From the NCBI GenBank assembly GCA_035301985.1, contig DATGTE010000040.1:1-64000 (forward strand): a stretch of DNA of 64,000 nt, in the 5' to 3' direction. This DNA is from DASUXY01 sp035301985. Its GTDB lineage: Bacteria; Bacillota; Bacilli; Bacillales; Amphibacillaceae. The position numbers were made by a program, and so were the translations under genes. This document shows positions 52,727 through 61,837 of the stretch, piece by piece (the stretch's first letter is position 1; each line of letters opens with the position of its first letter). The notes below the pieces were generated by a model, which had not been told where the DNA came from, did not search any database, and saw only the letters and a program-made list of their open reading frames with translations.

Positions 52727-54028
52727 TTATAGAGAATCGCGTTCGGATAATTTAAGATCGATCGTTTGTTGCTTTCCATTTCGGTATATTTCTAAAGTGA
52801 TTGTATCTCCGATTGCTGTTTCAGAATACAAATACTTTCTAAAGTCCAGCAAGGATGTGACGGGTTGGTCGTTAATTTTTGTAATGATATCGAATTGCTT
52901 GAGTCCAGCTTTGTCAGCCGGTGAAGTACTTTCCACATTGGCGATAACTACACCAGCTTCAACATCTTTCGGTAAGATAATCTTTTCTTGGAATTCAGCT
53001 GGAACTTGATCGAGAGATGCCATCGCAATGCCAATGTACGGGCGATCGACTTTCCCTTTTTTCTCAAGCTGTTCAATGATCGGTTGTGCTGTATCGATTG
53101 GAATAGCAAAGCCGATTCCTTCAACAGCTTGCTGGGCAATTTTCATGGAATTGATACCGATGACATTTCCTTCTTTGTCAACAAGCGCTCCTCCGCTATT
53201 TCCGGGATTGATGGCTGCATCCGTTTGGATGACCTCCGTGGTCCAATCCGGTTGATGGTCTCCTGTCACATCAATTGGAACGGAGCGGTTTAGTCCGCTG
53301 ATGATCCCTTTGGTTAATGAATTTGCAAATTCCATACTAAGTGGATTGCCAATAGCTAAGACGGTTTCTCCAACTTTTACATCTTTAGAGGAGCCGAGGT
53401 TAGCTACTGTGTCGATCGATTCGCCATCCACTTGTAAAATCGCTAAGTCCATTAATTCATCGGAGCCGATCAATGTAGCGGATATTCTCTTTTCACCATC
53501 GTGTAAGGCAATTTCGAGATTTTCAGCATTTTTGACGACGTGATGATTCGTAACGATGTATGCTTTGCCATTTTCTTTTTTATAAATGATTCCTGATCCG
53601 GTTCCAGCCTCTTCATCAGGCGTCCAAATATTTTGCTTTTGGAGGTTGATGACACCTACAACTGCTTTTGATACTTCTTCAATATTCGAGGATATTTCCT
53701 CTTCATCATCAGAAGACACCGTTTGTACAACCTCCTGTTTCGCCTGTTCCTCGCTTTTATTAGGGGAATTGGTTTGGTCTTGATCAAGGGGAATGACTCC
53801 GTTTATAAAAAGGAGAATAACCGTAAGTGCTGAAATGATTCCACCGACGGTAGCACTTAGAAAATGGCGAAATAGAGAGCGATTCTTTTTTGATTTTAAC
53901 TCGGATGAATGAGAATTTGTTGACTCATCTAGAACGTTTTTTTGTTGTGAATGATCTTCGTGGGTCTGTTCTAGGTTTTGCTTTGTTCGTATTTGATTTT
54001 CATCATATTGTTGCTCATCATTTTTCAT
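52727..54028 (-). CDS. htrB: HtrA-type membrane serine protease
   Basis: A 433-residue S1C protease. A cytoplasmic polar head is followed by one membrane helix (about 53-78). The trypsin-like domain has the catalytic His in YIVTNHHVV, Asp in DLAILQ, and Ser in NPGNSGGALV; a PDZ domain follows from about residue 325 (DRPYIGIAMASLDQVP, GLKQFDIITKINDQPV). It degrades misfolded secreted proteins at the outer face of the membrane. The gene is divergent from the CssRS pair, as for B. subtilis htrB. Start behind AAGGATGATAAG. Confidence 0.88.
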   Translation of the reverse strand: MKNDEQQYDENQIRTKQNLEQTHEDHSQQKNVLDESTNSHSSELKSKKNRSLFRHFLSATVGGIISALTVILLFINGVIPLDQDQTNSPNKSEEQAKQEVVQTVSSDDEEEISSNIEEVSKAVVGVINLQKQNIWTPDEEAGTGSGIIYKKENGKAYIVTNHHVVKNAENLEIALHDGEKRISATLIGSDELMDLAILQVDGESIDTVANLGSSKDVKVGETVLAIGNPLSMEFANSLTKGIISGLNRSVPIDVTGDHQPDWTTEVIQTDAAINPGNSGGALVDKEGNVIGINSMKIAQQAVEGIGFAIPIDTAQPIIEQLEKKGKVDRPYIGIAMASLDQVPAEFQEKIILPKDVEAGVVIANVESTSPADKAGLKQFDIITKINDQPVTSLLDFRKYLYSETAIGDTITLEIYRNGKQQTIDLKLSERDSL

Positions 54029-54071
54029 TTCTTATCATCCTTAATGATTGTATTATCTTTCATGTTACATG

Positions 54072-54098
54072 TTGAATGGGGAAAAAATTTGGTATAAT
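54072..54098 (+). promoter_or_regulatory. Putative cssRS promoter
   Basis: TTGAAT (54072-54077) with a short 15-bp spacer and TGG-TATAAT (54090-54098, extended -10), reading toward cssR. A promoter for htrB on the minus strand must lie in the same gap, but no convincing element was picked. Confidence 0.35.
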
Positions 54099-54194
54099 TG
54101 TGTAAAAAATGTGTGAAAGAAACGAAAGTGAGTTTACAATAGATTTTAAATGAAAAGATCGAATAATCTATTTTGTATAAAGGGGTTTTGGAAG

Positions 54195-54887
54195 ATGAAA
54201 TACCATATTGGTGTGGTAGAAGACGATCCGAATATACAGAACATCGTTTCCGCTTTTTTGAAAAAAGCGGGTTTTGAAGTGAGTTTATTGAATTCTGCAG
54301 AAGAAGGTATCGAGTTGTGGCAATCCAATCCACCTGATATGTGGATTTTAGATATCATGCTTCCAGGAATGGATGGTTATGATTTTTGTAAAAAGATACG
54401 TAACAAAAGCGACGTTCCGATTATCATCATTTCAGCAAAAGATGAAGAGGTTGATAAAATTATCGGCTTAGAGTTGGGTGGTGACGACTATTTAACGAAG
54501 CCCTTTAGCCCAAGAGAGTTGGTTGCTCGTGTCAAGCGACTCCTCAAGCGTTCCTATACTTCCAAGCGTCTAGTGGGACCTAAAGACGATCACATAAAAG
54601 TTGGTGATTTACTCATTTATCAACAACAACGACGTATGTTTTGGGAAGATGAGGAACAAGATATGACAACGAAAGAATTTGATCTGCTGCTTCTGCTGGC
54701 TAAACATCCGAACCGTGCCTTTTCGCGTGATGAATTATTGACACACGTATGGGGAGACGATTACGTTGGCAGTGATCGCGCGGTTGATGATATCGTTAAA
54801 CGCATTCGCAAAAAAATTCCTCAACTCCCTTTGGAAACTGTTTGGGGGTATGGCTATCGCCTTCGTAATGGCGACGATCAATTATGA
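54195..54887 (+). CDS. cssR: Response regulator, OmpR class
   Basis: A 230-residue regulator. Receiver domain with the acidic pair (VVEDDPN), the phospho-acceptor Asp in MWILDIMLPGMDG at about residue 53, Thr/Ser in IIISAKD and Lys in YLTKPFSPRELVARVK. The C-terminal winged helix has the OmpR pattern TTKEFDLLLLLAKHPNRAFSRDELLTHVWGDDYVGSDRAVDDIVKRIRKK. Paired with the histidine kinase (4-nt overlap) and next to htrB, it is the CssR of the secretion-stress response. Start ATG 54195; the longer frame from 54150 lacks a ribosome site. Confidence 0.82.
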   Translation: MKYHIGVVEDDPNIQNIVSAFLKKAGFEVSLLNSAEEGIELWQSNPPDMWILDIMLPGMDGYDFCKKIRNKSDVPIIIISAKDEEVDKIIGLELGGDDYLTKPFSPRELVARVKRLLKRSYTSKRLVGPKDDHIKVGDLLIYQQQRRMFWEDEEQDMTTKEFDLLLLLAKHPNRAFSRDELLTHVWGDDYVGSDRAVDDIVKRIRKKIPQLPLETVWGYGYRLRNGDDQL

Positions 54888-56206
54888 AACTCCAATATCA
54901 ACTTCATTTAGCATTTACAACCTTACTGTTGATCATTATGGCGGTGACCGGTTACGTCATTTATTCATTAATTCTCGATTTATTAATACAAGATGAGCAA
55001 AGACAATTAGAACAAAAGGGGCAAATTCTTGTCAATGTGTTGAATGAGCAATACGAGACAGAACAAGACATTCAAAAGTTTTATGACTTTTTACAAGAGC
55101 AGGATTTGCAACTATTTTTATATGATCGAACTTGGGATACCGTTCTTTACTCGACGATGCCAAATCATGTTGCACAAGGTTTTTTTAATCATAACAATTT
55201 TGCAGAACACAAAGAACAATTGTGGGAATATAATCATGATAAATACGTGACGTCGCGCATTTTACTCTATCCAGAAGAGACAGGGTTAGAGCTGATTTTG
55301 TTGACACCATTAAGTGATTTACCTGTCGTTCAGAAAAACTTTATCGTTCGTTTGTTATTTGTATTTTTTATCGGGACACTCGTTGTCGTCATCCTCAGTT
55401 ATTTTTTAACGAATCGACTCGTTACACCATTGACACGATTAAAGTGGCAATTGAAGAAAATCGAAAAACGGCAATTTGATGATATTGAGCCGATTCAAGC
55501 AACTGGCGAAATCAAAGAAGTTGCCCAAAGTGTGTATGATATGGCAGCTGAATTAGAACGCTATATAACGTCACAACAAATCTTTTTTCAAAATGCAAGC
55601 CATGAGTTAAAAACGCCGCTCATGACCATTCAAGGCTATGCAGAAGGGATTAAAGAGAAGGTCTTTGACCCAGAAGAGGAAGAGAAAGGTTTAGAAGTGA
55701 TGGTTACAGAAGTAAAAAGACTCAAAAAAATCATCAATGAAATGATTTTATTAGCAAAGTTAGATAGCAATCAAGCTGCATACAAACGAGAGGAGGTTAC
55801 GGCTAAAGAGCTGATGGAACAAATCATTGAACGGGTACTGCCGATTGTAAATGAAGAGCAGTTAACATTGACACATCACACCGATGATGTGACACTGTTT
55901 GTAGACAAAGAGAAGATGCTGCGAGCGCTATTGAATTTAGTCATTAACGGAATTCGCCATGCTGCTTCAGAAGTGCGGATCGAAATGAAAAAAGTGGACA
56001 AGCAAACGATGATCACGATTGAAGATGATGGCCAAGGCATTCCAGAGGAGCTGACGTCACATATTTTTCATCGTTTTGTAAAGGGGACCAGTGGCGAAAC
56101 CGGTTTAGGTTTATCCATTGCCCGAGCGATTATTGAACAATCGGACGGAAAAATTACAGTCGACAGTTCCCGTTTAGGTGGTGCTAAGTTTACCATTACG
56201 TTTTAA
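54884..56206 (+). CDS. cssS: Sensor histidine kinase
   Basis: A 440-residue membrane kinase with two helices (about 7-33 and 150-172), an extracytoplasmic sensor of about 115 residues, and a HAMP domain. HisKA has NASHELKTPLMTIQGYAEGI, HATPase has the N-box region LNLVINGIRHAA, G1 DDGQGIPEE and GLGLSIARAI. B. subtilis CssS (451) senses misfolded secreted protein and heat stress; here the length and genetic context are matching. Overlaps cssR by ATGA. Confidence 0.83.
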   Translation: MKLQYQLHLAFTTLLLIIMAVTGYVIYSLILDLLIQDEQRQLEQKGQILVNVLNEQYETEQDIQKFYDFLQEQDLQLFLYDRTWDTVLYSTMPNHVAQGFFNHNNFAEHKEQLWEYNHDKYVTSRILLYPEETGLELILLTPLSDLPVVQKNFIVRLLFVFFIGTLVVVILSYFLTNRLVTPLTRLKWQLKKIEKRQFDDIEPIQATGEIKEVAQSVYDMAAELERYITSQQIFFQNASHELKTPLMTIQGYAEGIKEKVFDPEEEEKGLEVMVTEVKRLKKIINEMILLAKLDSNQAAYKREEVTAKELMEQIIERVLPIVNEEQLTLTHHTDDVTLFVDKEKMLRALLNLVINGIRHAASEVRIEMKKVDKQTMITIEDDGQGIPEELTSHIFHRFVKGTSGETGLGLSIARAIIEQSDGKITVDSSRLGGAKFTITF

Positions 56207-56292
56207 AGGGTTGTTCCTATTATTCATACGATCGTCTGTGTGGTATAATAATATCGTTTGATGTATACGGAATAAGAAGGAGAGCATTATAT

Positions 56293-58125
56293 ATGCAACG
56301 AAGAGAAGATATTCGTAATATTGCCATTATCGCTCACGTCGACCATGGGAAAACAACTCTTGTCGACCAATTGCTCGCCTATGGTGGAACGTTTCATGAA
56401 CATGAAACAGTTAAAGACCGGGCGATGGACTCCGGAGATTTGGAACGAGAGCGCGGAATTACCATTTTAGCAAAAAATACAGCGATTCGTTATAACGATA
56501 CAACGATTAATATTTTAGATACACCTGGTCATGCTGATTTTGGTGGTGAAGTAGAACGGATTATGAAGATGGTCGATGGGGTCATCTTAGTGGTCGACGC
56601 TTTTGAAGGGACGATGCCACAAACCCGTTTTGTCGTCAAAAAAGCATTGGAAGAGAAAGTAACTCCGATTGTCGTCGTGAACAAAATTGATCGACCGAAC
56701 CGAAGACCGCATGAAGTTGTCGATGAAGTGTTTGATTTATTTATTGATCTTGGAGCGGATGATGATCAGTTAGATTTTCCAGTTGTCTATGCATCTGCCT
56801 TGCAAGGAACTTCTGGTGAAGAACCCGATGAACAGAATAAGACGATGGATCCCATTTTCGAAACGATCATCCAACACATTCCAGCTCCTCTAGACACGTC
56901 TGATGAACCTTTACAATTACAAGTAACATTGCTCGATTATAATGATTATGTCGGTCGTATCGGGGTTGGTCGTGTATCGCGTGGAACAATCAAGGTCGGT
57001 CAACAAGTGACAGTTATGAAAAAAGATGGTTCAGAGCAGTCTTTTCGGGTACGCAAGCTGTTCGGCTTTATGGGGCTTGAACGTAAAGAAATCGAAAAGG
57101 CTGAATCTGGTGATATTGTCGCAGTGAGCGGTATGGAAGACCTCCATATTGGGGAGACGATTTGTTCTCCGGATCACCTCGAGCCATTGCCAATGCTCAG
57201 AATTGATGAACCGACATTAAAAATGACATTTCTTGTCAACAACAGTCCATTTGCTGGAAAAGAAGGCGAATTCATGACATCCCGGCAAATTAAAGAACGC
57301 TTGATGAAAGAGTTAGAAACAGATGTTAGCTTACGTGTCGAACCAACCGAATCACCGGATGCCTGGGTTGTTTCTGGACGTGGAGAACTACATTTATCCA
57401 TTTTAATTGAAAATATGCGTCGCGAAGGTTTTGAGTTTCAATTATCGAAGCCCGAAGTGATTATAAAAGAAATTGATGGTGTCGAATGCGAGCCGGTCGA
57501 ATATGTGCAAATTGACGTACCTGAGGAATACACAGGTCAAATTATGGAATCATTAGGATCCCGCAAAGGCGAAATGTTGGATATGGTCAACCAAGGAAAT
57601 GGCCAAGTGCGCTTTGATTTTCGTGTTCCATCTCGCGGATTGATTGGATACTCGACTGAGTTTATGACACAAACACAAGGCTATGGAATTTTAAACCATA
57701 CATTTGATTCTTATCAACCGCGGGTAAAAGACGCTGTTGGTGGGAGGCAGCAAGGCGTTTTGATTGCACAGGAAGATGGAAAAGCGACCGCGTACGGCAT
57801 TATGCAACTCGAGGACCGTGGAGTGATTTTTGTTGAACCAGGTACAGAAATATATGGTGGAATGATTGTCGGTGAACATAATCGTGAAAATGATTTAACC
57901 GTTAATATTACGAAAGAAAAGAACTTAACGAACATGCGCTCCGCGACGAAGGACCATACAGTAACCTTGAAGAAAACGAGACACATGTCATTGGAAGAAG
58001 CGATTCAATATTTAAATGACGATGAATATTGTGAAGTTACTCCTGAGTCAATCCGACTTCGCAAAAAGATTTTACATCAAGGGAAGCGAGAACGAGAAGC
58101 GAAACGAAAAAAGAGAAATGAATAG
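56293..58125 (+). CDS. typA: Translational GTPase TypA/BipA
   Basis: A 610-residue ribosome-associated GTPase. G1 AHVDHGKTTLVDQLL, G2 region GITILAKNT, G3 DTPGHADFGGEVER and G4 NKIDRPNRRPHEV are intact, followed by the domain II barrel, two EF-G-like domains (HIGETICSPD to about 300-380, and IGYSTEFMTQTQGYGI), and the TypA-specific C-terminal domain (TVTLKKTRHMSLEEAIQYL). It aids ribosome assembly and stress adaptation, particularly in the cold. Start follows AAGGAGAGC. Terminator behind. Confidence 0.95.
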   Translation: MQRREDIRNIAIIAHVDHGKTTLVDQLLAYGGTFHEHETVKDRAMDSGDLERERGITILAKNTAIRYNDTTINILDTPGHADFGGEVERIMKMVDGVILVVDAFEGTMPQTRFVVKKALEEKVTPIVVVNKIDRPNRRPHEVVDEVFDLFIDLGADDDQLDFPVVYASALQGTSGEEPDEQNKTMDPIFETIIQHIPAPLDTSDEPLQLQVTLLDYNDYVGRIGVGRVSRGTIKVGQQVTVMKKDGSEQSFRVRKLFGFMGLERKEIEKAESGDIVAVSGMEDLHIGETICSPDHLEPLPMLRIDEPTLKMTFLVNNSPFAGKEGEFMTSRQIKERLMKELETDVSLRVEPTESPDAWVVSGRGELHLSILIENMRREGFEFQLSKPEVIIKEIDGVECEPVEYVQIDVPEEYTGQIMESLGSRKGEMLDMVNQGNGQVRFDFRVPSRGLIGYSTEFMTQTQGYGILNHTFDSYQPRVKDAVGGRQQGVLIAQEDGKATAYGIMQLEDRGVIFVEPGTEIYGGMIVGEHNRENDLTVNITKEKNLTNMRSATKDHTVTLKKTRHMSLEEAIQYLNDDEYCEVTPESIRLRKKILHQGKREREAKRKKRNE

Positions 58126-58138
58126 CTGCATCTTGATT

Positions 58139-58182
58139 CCAATCGGCAAGCACTTTTCATAAGTGCTTGCTCGATTTTTTAT
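58139..58182 (+). terminator. Terminator after typA
   Basis: CGGCAAGCACTT pairs with AAGTGCTTGCTCG and is followed by a T tract. Confidence 0.8.
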
Positions 58183-58195
58183 ACAACTGTTTCGT

Positions 58196-58363
58196 TTAAT
58201 TTTGATCATCAGGTATATACTTTGTGAAGTAGGCAGCTAAAATAAAACAAATAAAAGATAGCCCCCAAGCAACAACACCATTCCATTGGAAATCCATACG
58301 TAAACCAACGACTAAAATAACGACACTTAAAAATATAAAAATAAAAGTTAAGTAACGTTTCAT
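58196..58363 (-). CDS. Small two-helix membrane protein
   Basis: A 55-residue protein with two hydrophobic helices (about residues 4-20 and 29-46) joined by the short loop RMDFQWNGV and ending in FTKYIPDDQN. The ATG at 58363 has a perfect AAAGGAG at 7 nt, which makes it a real gene although it is shorter than typical listing limits. It is convergent to typA, next to which B. subtilis also has short membrane proteins; I could not establish orthology. Function unknown. The 340 bp upstream to the thiolase gene hold nothing I could name. Confidence 0.7.
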   Translation of the reverse strand: MKRYLTFIFIFLSVVILVVGLRMDFQWNGVVAWGLSFICFILAAYFTKYIPDDQN

Positions 58364-58702
58364 ATGTATCTCCTTTATGAAAAGTTAACAATAGGTTCAT
58401 AGTTCAACGAGTAGATGGCCATGCTCGTAAAGTTAAATGCTTGCTCATAGAACCTTCACATGTTTCATATACACGATCATGTATACTTTTAAACCCCACA
58501 AACGGAGTCAGTATCGTAAGCGACTTACTCATCTCTGATTAGCTTATTTATATCATAGAAATGTATTTTCATGAAGTATCTTGCATGACTCTCTATTGTT
58601 CCATCTTGTAAAATAACTGAAACTCCAAACCGATTGATGAACTAGAAGTATTTCGTATTTTCTGTATACTTATAGATAAGATTATAAAGAATGGGTGATA
58701 AA

Positions 58703-59860
58703 ATGCGTGATGTCGTTATAGTAGATGGCTGTCGAACAGCTGTAGGGCGTCGTAAAGGGAGTTTGACAAACTATCGTCCCGATCACTTAGCAGCAGTCGT
58801 CCTAAATGACTTAGTTGAACGGGCGAATGTTGATAAAGGTTTAGTAGAAGATGTCATTTTAGGTTGTGTCACACAAATAAACGAGCAAGGGGGAAACATT
58901 GCTCGAACAGCAGCTCTAATTGCAGGATTTCCAATACATGTTCCGGGTGTAACGATCGATCGTCAATGTGGATCGAGCCAACAGGCGACTCATTTTGCTG
59001 CCCAGGCGATCGCCTCGGGAGACATGGATGTTGTCATTGCCGGGGGCGTCGAAAGTATGACACGTGCACCGATGTTTGCGAATATCGAAGGGGTTTCACC
59101 GAGTGTGCAATTAACGAAACGCTATGAAATTGTGAATCAAGGTATCTCTGCCGAAAAAATTGCTCGTAAGTGGGGCTTTTCCCGTCAGCAATTAGATGAA
59201 TTTTCTTTAGAAAGTCATCGGCGGGCATTGACTGCTATTCAAAAAGGGGTGTTTGATCAGGAGATTGCTCCTGTGGAAGTTACGGATGAAGATGGGAACA
59301 GGCGTGTTTTTGCTACAGATGAAGGGCCTCGGGAGAGCACTTCCTTACGTGCGTTAGCAAACTTAGACTCTGTATTTAAAGAGGATGGAAAAATAACAGC
59401 AGGTAATTCGAGCCAAATGAGTGACGGGGCAAGTGCCGTTTTACTCATGTCGAGAGAAAAAGCGGATGCGCTCGGGCTCAAACCAAAAGCCAAAATTGTC
59501 GCACGTACGGTAGTCGGGTCTGATCCAACGCTCATGTTGACGGGACCCATTCCCGCAACAAAAAAAGTGTTACAGAAAGCGGACTTGACGATTGACCAAA
59601 TTGATAGGTATGAAGTGAATGAAGCATTTGCTCCCGTTCCCCTCGCATGGTTGCAAGAAGTTGGGGCAGATGCGGAAAAATTAAATGTTCATGGTGGAGC
59701 GATTGCTCTAGGGCATCCTCTCGGGGCGACAGGGACAAAACTACTCGTGACATTGATGAATGAATTAGAGCGAATTGACGGTACATATGGATTGTTAGCT
59801 ATATGTGAGGGTATGGGAATGGCGAATGCAACGATCATTGAACGCTTGAAGGATCACTGA
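58703..59860 (+). CDS. Acetyl-CoA C-acyltransferase (thiolase)
   Basis: A 385-residue thiolase. The nucleophilic cysteine is Cys89 (TIDRQCGSSQQATHF), the catalytic histidine is in GGAIALGHPLGATG, and the second catalytic cysteine in LLAICEGMGMANATIIE. It condenses or cleaves acyl-CoA, in acetoacetyl-CoA or beta-oxidation metabolism. The ATG at 58691 is in frame, but GGGTGAT ahead of ATG 58703 supports the shorter start (MRDVVIVDG). No adjacent fatty-acid genes are present, so the exact role is open. Terminator follows. Confidence 0.88.
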   Translation: MRDVVIVDGCRTAVGRRKGSLTNYRPDHLAAVVLNDLVERANVDKGLVEDVILGCVTQINEQGGNIARTAALIAGFPIHVPGVTIDRQCGSSQQATHFAAQAIASGDMDVVIAGGVESMTRAPMFANIEGVSPSVQLTKRYEIVNQGISAEKIARKWGFSRQQLDEFSLESHRRALTAIQKGVFDQEIAPVEVTDEDGNRRVFATDEGPRESTSLRALANLDSVFKEDGKITAGNSSQMSDGASAVLLMSREKADALGLKPKAKIVARTVVGSDPTLMLTGPIPATKKVLQKADLTIDQIDRYEVNEAFAPVPLAWLQEVGADAEKLNVHGGAIALGHPLGATGTKLLVTLMNELERIDGTYGLLAICEGMGMANATIIERLKDH

Positions 59861-59898
59861 ATCGTAATGGATGTAAAAAATAGATTACAATAAAGCGG

Positions 59899-59940
59899 AG
59901 GTACGCCACCGTTCATCCGAATGTTGGTGTACTTTTTTTA
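59899..59940 (+). terminator. Terminator after the thiolase gene
   Basis: GTACGCCACC pairs with GGTGTAC (extended with mismatch) and is followed by seven T. Confidence 0.7.
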
Positions 59941-60049
59941 TGTTGAATGAAAAAAATAAGCGAAAATATGATATTATAACGTTATGATTTAACATATAGA
60001 AACAATAAGTTTATGTATGATGTTAAACGACGAATGGAGATATAAAGGA

Positions 60050-60868
60050 ATGGAATGGAAAAATGTGTATCGTGGATTATTGATGGGAGCAAGTGATGTC
60101 ATTCCTGGCGTTAGTGGAGGAACAATAGCCCTACTTCTTGGTATATACGATCAGTTAATCGCTTCGATTAATGGATTGATGACGAAGGAATGGAATAAAC
60201 AGTTCGGCTTTTTAATTCCTTTAGGGATCGGTGTTGCAACGAGTATATTGTTATTTAGTAAAGTGATCGATTGGCTTTTGAAACACTATCCCGGCCCATT
60301 GCAATTTTTCTTTTTAGGGCTCATTATCGGGATTCTCCCGAAGTTATTTCAAGAAGCAGACGCTAGAAACACTTTCCAATTCAAACATTATGCGTTACTT
60401 CTATTAGGAATTGTATTCATTGGTATGATTGCGGTATTGAACGTATCGGAAGTCTCGATTATCGAAAGCCGGTCGCTAAGAACGTATGCCTTTTTATTTG
60501 CAGCCGGTTTTTTAGGCAGTGCAGCGATGATCTTGCCCGGTATTAGTGGTTCGATGATTTTGTTAGTCATCGGGGCATACTATACAGTGATTCATGCGGT
60601 TAGCCATTTACATTTGGATGTACTTGCTGTTGTTGGAGCGGGAATTGTTATGGGCATCGTTGTGATGAGTAAGGTCATCAACTACTTTTTGACACATTAT
60701 CAAAAAGGAACCTATGCCTTAGTGATTGGCTTCGTCATCGGTTCATTAGCCATCGTTTTTCCAGGTTGGCCTAGTGAGAAAACGGGCGTCATGCTTTGTG
60801 TCGTGACGTTTGCCTTCGGATTACTCATCGCCTATATTCTCGGTAAAGTGGAGTATGAAGAATCATAG
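60050..60868 (+). CDS. DUF368 membrane protein, PopT-type undecaprenyl-phosphate transporter
   Basis: A protein of about 272 residues with roughly eight membrane helices in two repeats. The paired conserved loops are GLLMGASDVIPGVSGGTIALLLGIYD and GSAAMILPGISGSMILLVIGAYY, the internal repeat of DUF368. Members of the family (PopT) recycle undecaprenyl phosphate, the lipid carrier of wall and capsule sugars, from the outer to the inner leaflet. So it links to envelope synthesis. The open frame starts at 60017, but ATG 60050 fits the family start (MEWKNVYRGLLMG). Monocistronic. Confidence 0.82.
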   Translation: MEWKNVYRGLLMGASDVIPGVSGGTIALLLGIYDQLIASINGLMTKEWNKQFGFLIPLGIGVATSILLFSKVIDWLLKHYPGPLQFFFLGLIIGILPKLFQEADARNTFQFKHYALLLLGIVFIGMIAVLNVSEVSIIESRSLRTYAFLFAAGFLGSAAMILPGISGSMILLVIGAYYTVIHAVSHLHLDVLAVVGAGIVMGIVVMSKVINYFLTHYQKGTYALVIGFVIGSLAIVFPGWPSEKTGVMLCVVTFAFGLLIAYILGKVEYEES

Positions 60869-60956
60869 TAGAGATTCTTTCGCTATTGGAAATTTAAACT
60901 TGTGCATCACAATGGATGAGGAAATGATTTTTAACAGCTGCGATGACTATACACAA

Positions 60957-60992
60957 AAAGATGTGCACGTTTTCGGTGCACATCCTTTGTTT
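60957..60992. terminator. Terminator between DUF368 and VOC genes
   Basis: GATGTGCAC pairs with GTGCACATC around a 7-nt loop; the minus strand shows a T run after it. Convergent genes. Confidence 0.8.
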
Positions 60993-61632
60993 ATTCAAGC
61001 TTAAAGGACAGCTCAGGGTAATCTGTAAAATACAATTTCGTATTGCGTAGTCGTACAAAGTGTTTGAGGATCTTTCTCGGTTTGAGATTATACATATGTG
61101 TGAATTGTTCTTTTGTCGTTCCACCAAATTTTAACGATGTAATGGCTTGTGGATTATCGAGTCCACGAATATCGTTCATCGTTTCCCATTCGATTAAAAA
61201 GGGGAGCATTTCTGTTTGAAAATCATATTCAGGAAATAACATCCGCCATGTGATCATCGTTCCGTCCGGTTTTTTTCTCTGTCCTGAAAAAGGCCCTTTA
61301 TATGGAATGTGGTGTCTCTTGAAGTGATTCACATATTCGTCCAGTTTATTCGTTCTTAGTGCAAATTGGAAAGGAACTGCTTTGTCGTATGCTTCCACAG
61401 TATGTACAAGATGTTGGATCAAAGGAATTTCAACCTGTTTTGCTCGCTGTAAATCATGGATGCCGAGCCATTCGATATAACATGAATTTGAAAAGTAGGC
61501 TAAATAATTGTATGTTCCCCAGCTTTCATGTTCTCCCCCTTTGACGGCTTTAATGGATAGTTGCTTTCCATATTGCTCGCTCGCTTGTTCTACATTTGTT
61601 CCTGATATCACAATATGATCCAGTGCTAACAT
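60991..61632 (-). CDS. VOC-family glyoxalase-like protein
   Basis: A 213-residue protein of the vicinal-oxygen-chelate fold. The first module opens LALDHIVISGTNVEQASEQYGKQLSI with the metal-ligand His, and includes GTYNYLAYFSNSCYIEWLGI; the second half covers TMITWRMLFPEYDFQTEMLPFLIEWE. It could bind a metal and a small substrate; the reaction is unknown. The long open frame to 61764 lacks a ribosome site, while the ATG at 61632 has AAAGGAG at 10 nt. Confidence 0.78.
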   Translation of the reverse strand: MLALDHIVISGTNVEQASEQYGKQLSIKAVKGGEHESWGTYNYLAYFSNSCYIEWLGIHDLQRAKQVEIPLIQHLVHTVEAYDKAVPFQFALRTNKLDEYVNHFKRHHIPYKGPFSGQRKKPDGTMITWRMLFPEYDFQTEMLPFLIEWETMNDIRGLDNPQAITSLKFGGTTKEQFTHMYNLKPRKILKHFVRLRNTKLYFTDYPELSFKLE

Positions 61633-61837
61633 GACTATCATTCTCCTTTTATAGGAATCATCACTGAAGAAGGATTTGCAAAAAACATATTTTATCCATA
61701 TATTTATTATGACATCATTATGCTTATGTACAAAGAGAAAATTGTGTGAAGTTTCATAAAGCATGGATATCTACTAAAAGGTCGGAAGTGACAGATAAAT
61801 AATTGGTTACTATATAAAAAAAGATAGGTGAACAATC

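Noticed and set aside
58209..58400. 63-residue minus-strand frame
   Set aside because: A different frame over the same bases as the 55-residue gene at 58196-58363, which has the ribosome site; this one is a shadow.
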